The position numbers and the translations under genes were made by a program. The notes below the pieces were generated by a model, which saw only the letters and a list, made by a program, of their open reading frames with translations, ran no database searches and had not been told where the DNA came from. A DNA stretch of 5,122 nucleotides from Actinomycetes bacterium. GTDB taxonomy: Bacteria; Actinomycetota; Acidimicrobiia; Acidimicrobiales; Acidimicrobiaceae. The stretch spans positions 1 to 5,122 of the forward strand of contig JAKBGL010000099.1 of assembly GCA_021833085.1 (NCBI GenBank). The letters are read 5' to 3'. Of this stretch, positions 5,026 through 5,122 are shown in pieces (the stretch's first letter is position 1; every line of letters starts with the position of its first letter).

Positions 5026-5122
5026 GTTTCAACCAGGATCTTCTACGTCAAAACGACTATCGTTAGTTCTTGGACTCAATCTCACATTATTGACCTCTCT
5101 CTTGGTGGTTGGATTGAGTTCA
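5009..5122 (+). CDS. N-terminus of a membrane protein, probably a cation diffusion facilitator transporter (cut by window edge)
   Basis: Only 38 codons are visible. A short Ser/Pro-rich hydrophilic N-terminus (1-14) is followed by KRLSLVLGLNLTLLTSLL (15-32), which continues hydrophobic to the edge. The pattern Arg-Leu-x-Leu-Val-Leu-x-Leu-Asn-Leu leading into a Val-Gly-Leu helix resembles transmembrane helix 1 of CDF-family cation/proton antiporters that export zinc, cobalt, nickel or similar ions. The diagnostic part of the family (the SLALLADA...D region) would follow outside the window, so this is a resemblance, not proof. The TTG start at 5009 is favoured by GAGG 6 nt upstream. The frame is closed by a TAG at 4925, and the only other upstream start candidate is TTG at 4994. 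The gene is divergent from all others here, with a long, hairpin-rich leader region before it. Confidence 0.55.
   Translation, partial: MSSPSEFQPGSSTSKRLSLVLGLNLTLLTSLLVVGLSS

Overview
The window is mostly the start of a division and cell wall (dcw) cluster read on the minus strand: mraZ, rsmH, ftsL and ftsI follow one another from about 3486 down to the left edge. They are preceded on the same strand by a lipoate-ligase-like gene (4364-3684). At the right edge a probable metal-cation transporter starts on the plus strand. The order mraZ-rsmH-ftsL-ftsI is the usual bacterial order. Three things point to an actinobacterium: the CxCPP...CVCG cysteine pair near the RsmH C-terminus, the Arg-rich, short-form lipoate ligase relative (CFAG...GEIT...GRK...GIS.RRTR), and the frequent GTG/TTG starts. 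The base composition is close to balanced (judged by eye), which is low for the phylum. A moderate-GC lineage such as the Acidimicrobiia would fit, but that placement is inference.

Layout from the right end of the operon leftwards: at 3507-3553 there is a well-formed MraZ operator, four GTGG-led units spaced exactly 10 bp, overlapping a plausible -35/-10 pair. Then come mraZ (GTG start, 146 aa), rsmH (GTG or ATG start, overlapping the mraZ stop), ftsL (ATGATG start, overlapping the rsmH stop) and ftsI (TTG start inside the end of ftsL, with a strong GGAGG site). ftsI is cut by the window edge just after its KTGT motif. Every junction overlaps, so the four genes are very likely co-transcribed and translationally coupled. 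MraZ would tune its own operon; RsmH methylates 16S rRNA; FtsL and FtsI belong to the septal peptidoglycan synthesis complex.

Between mraZ and the lipoate-ligase-like gene are about 200 bp holding the operator, the promoter and a weak hairpin. The lipoate-ligase-like gene has no Shine-Dalgarno site and may be read from a leaderless transcript.

The stretch 4365-5008 (about 640 bp) has no convincing long gene but is rich in symmetry: a perfect 8-bp-arm palindrome near 4458, a nested inverted repeat spanning 4641-4827, and successive hairpins at 4863-4976 just before the plus-strand transporter. The last of these includes two mutually exclusive pairings and a possible 41-codon leader ORF with a good ribosome binding site that overlaps the transporter start. 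This is the least explained part of the window and the best candidate for something undescribed, such as a structured regulatory leader for a metal transporter. I could not match it to a known riboswitch class.
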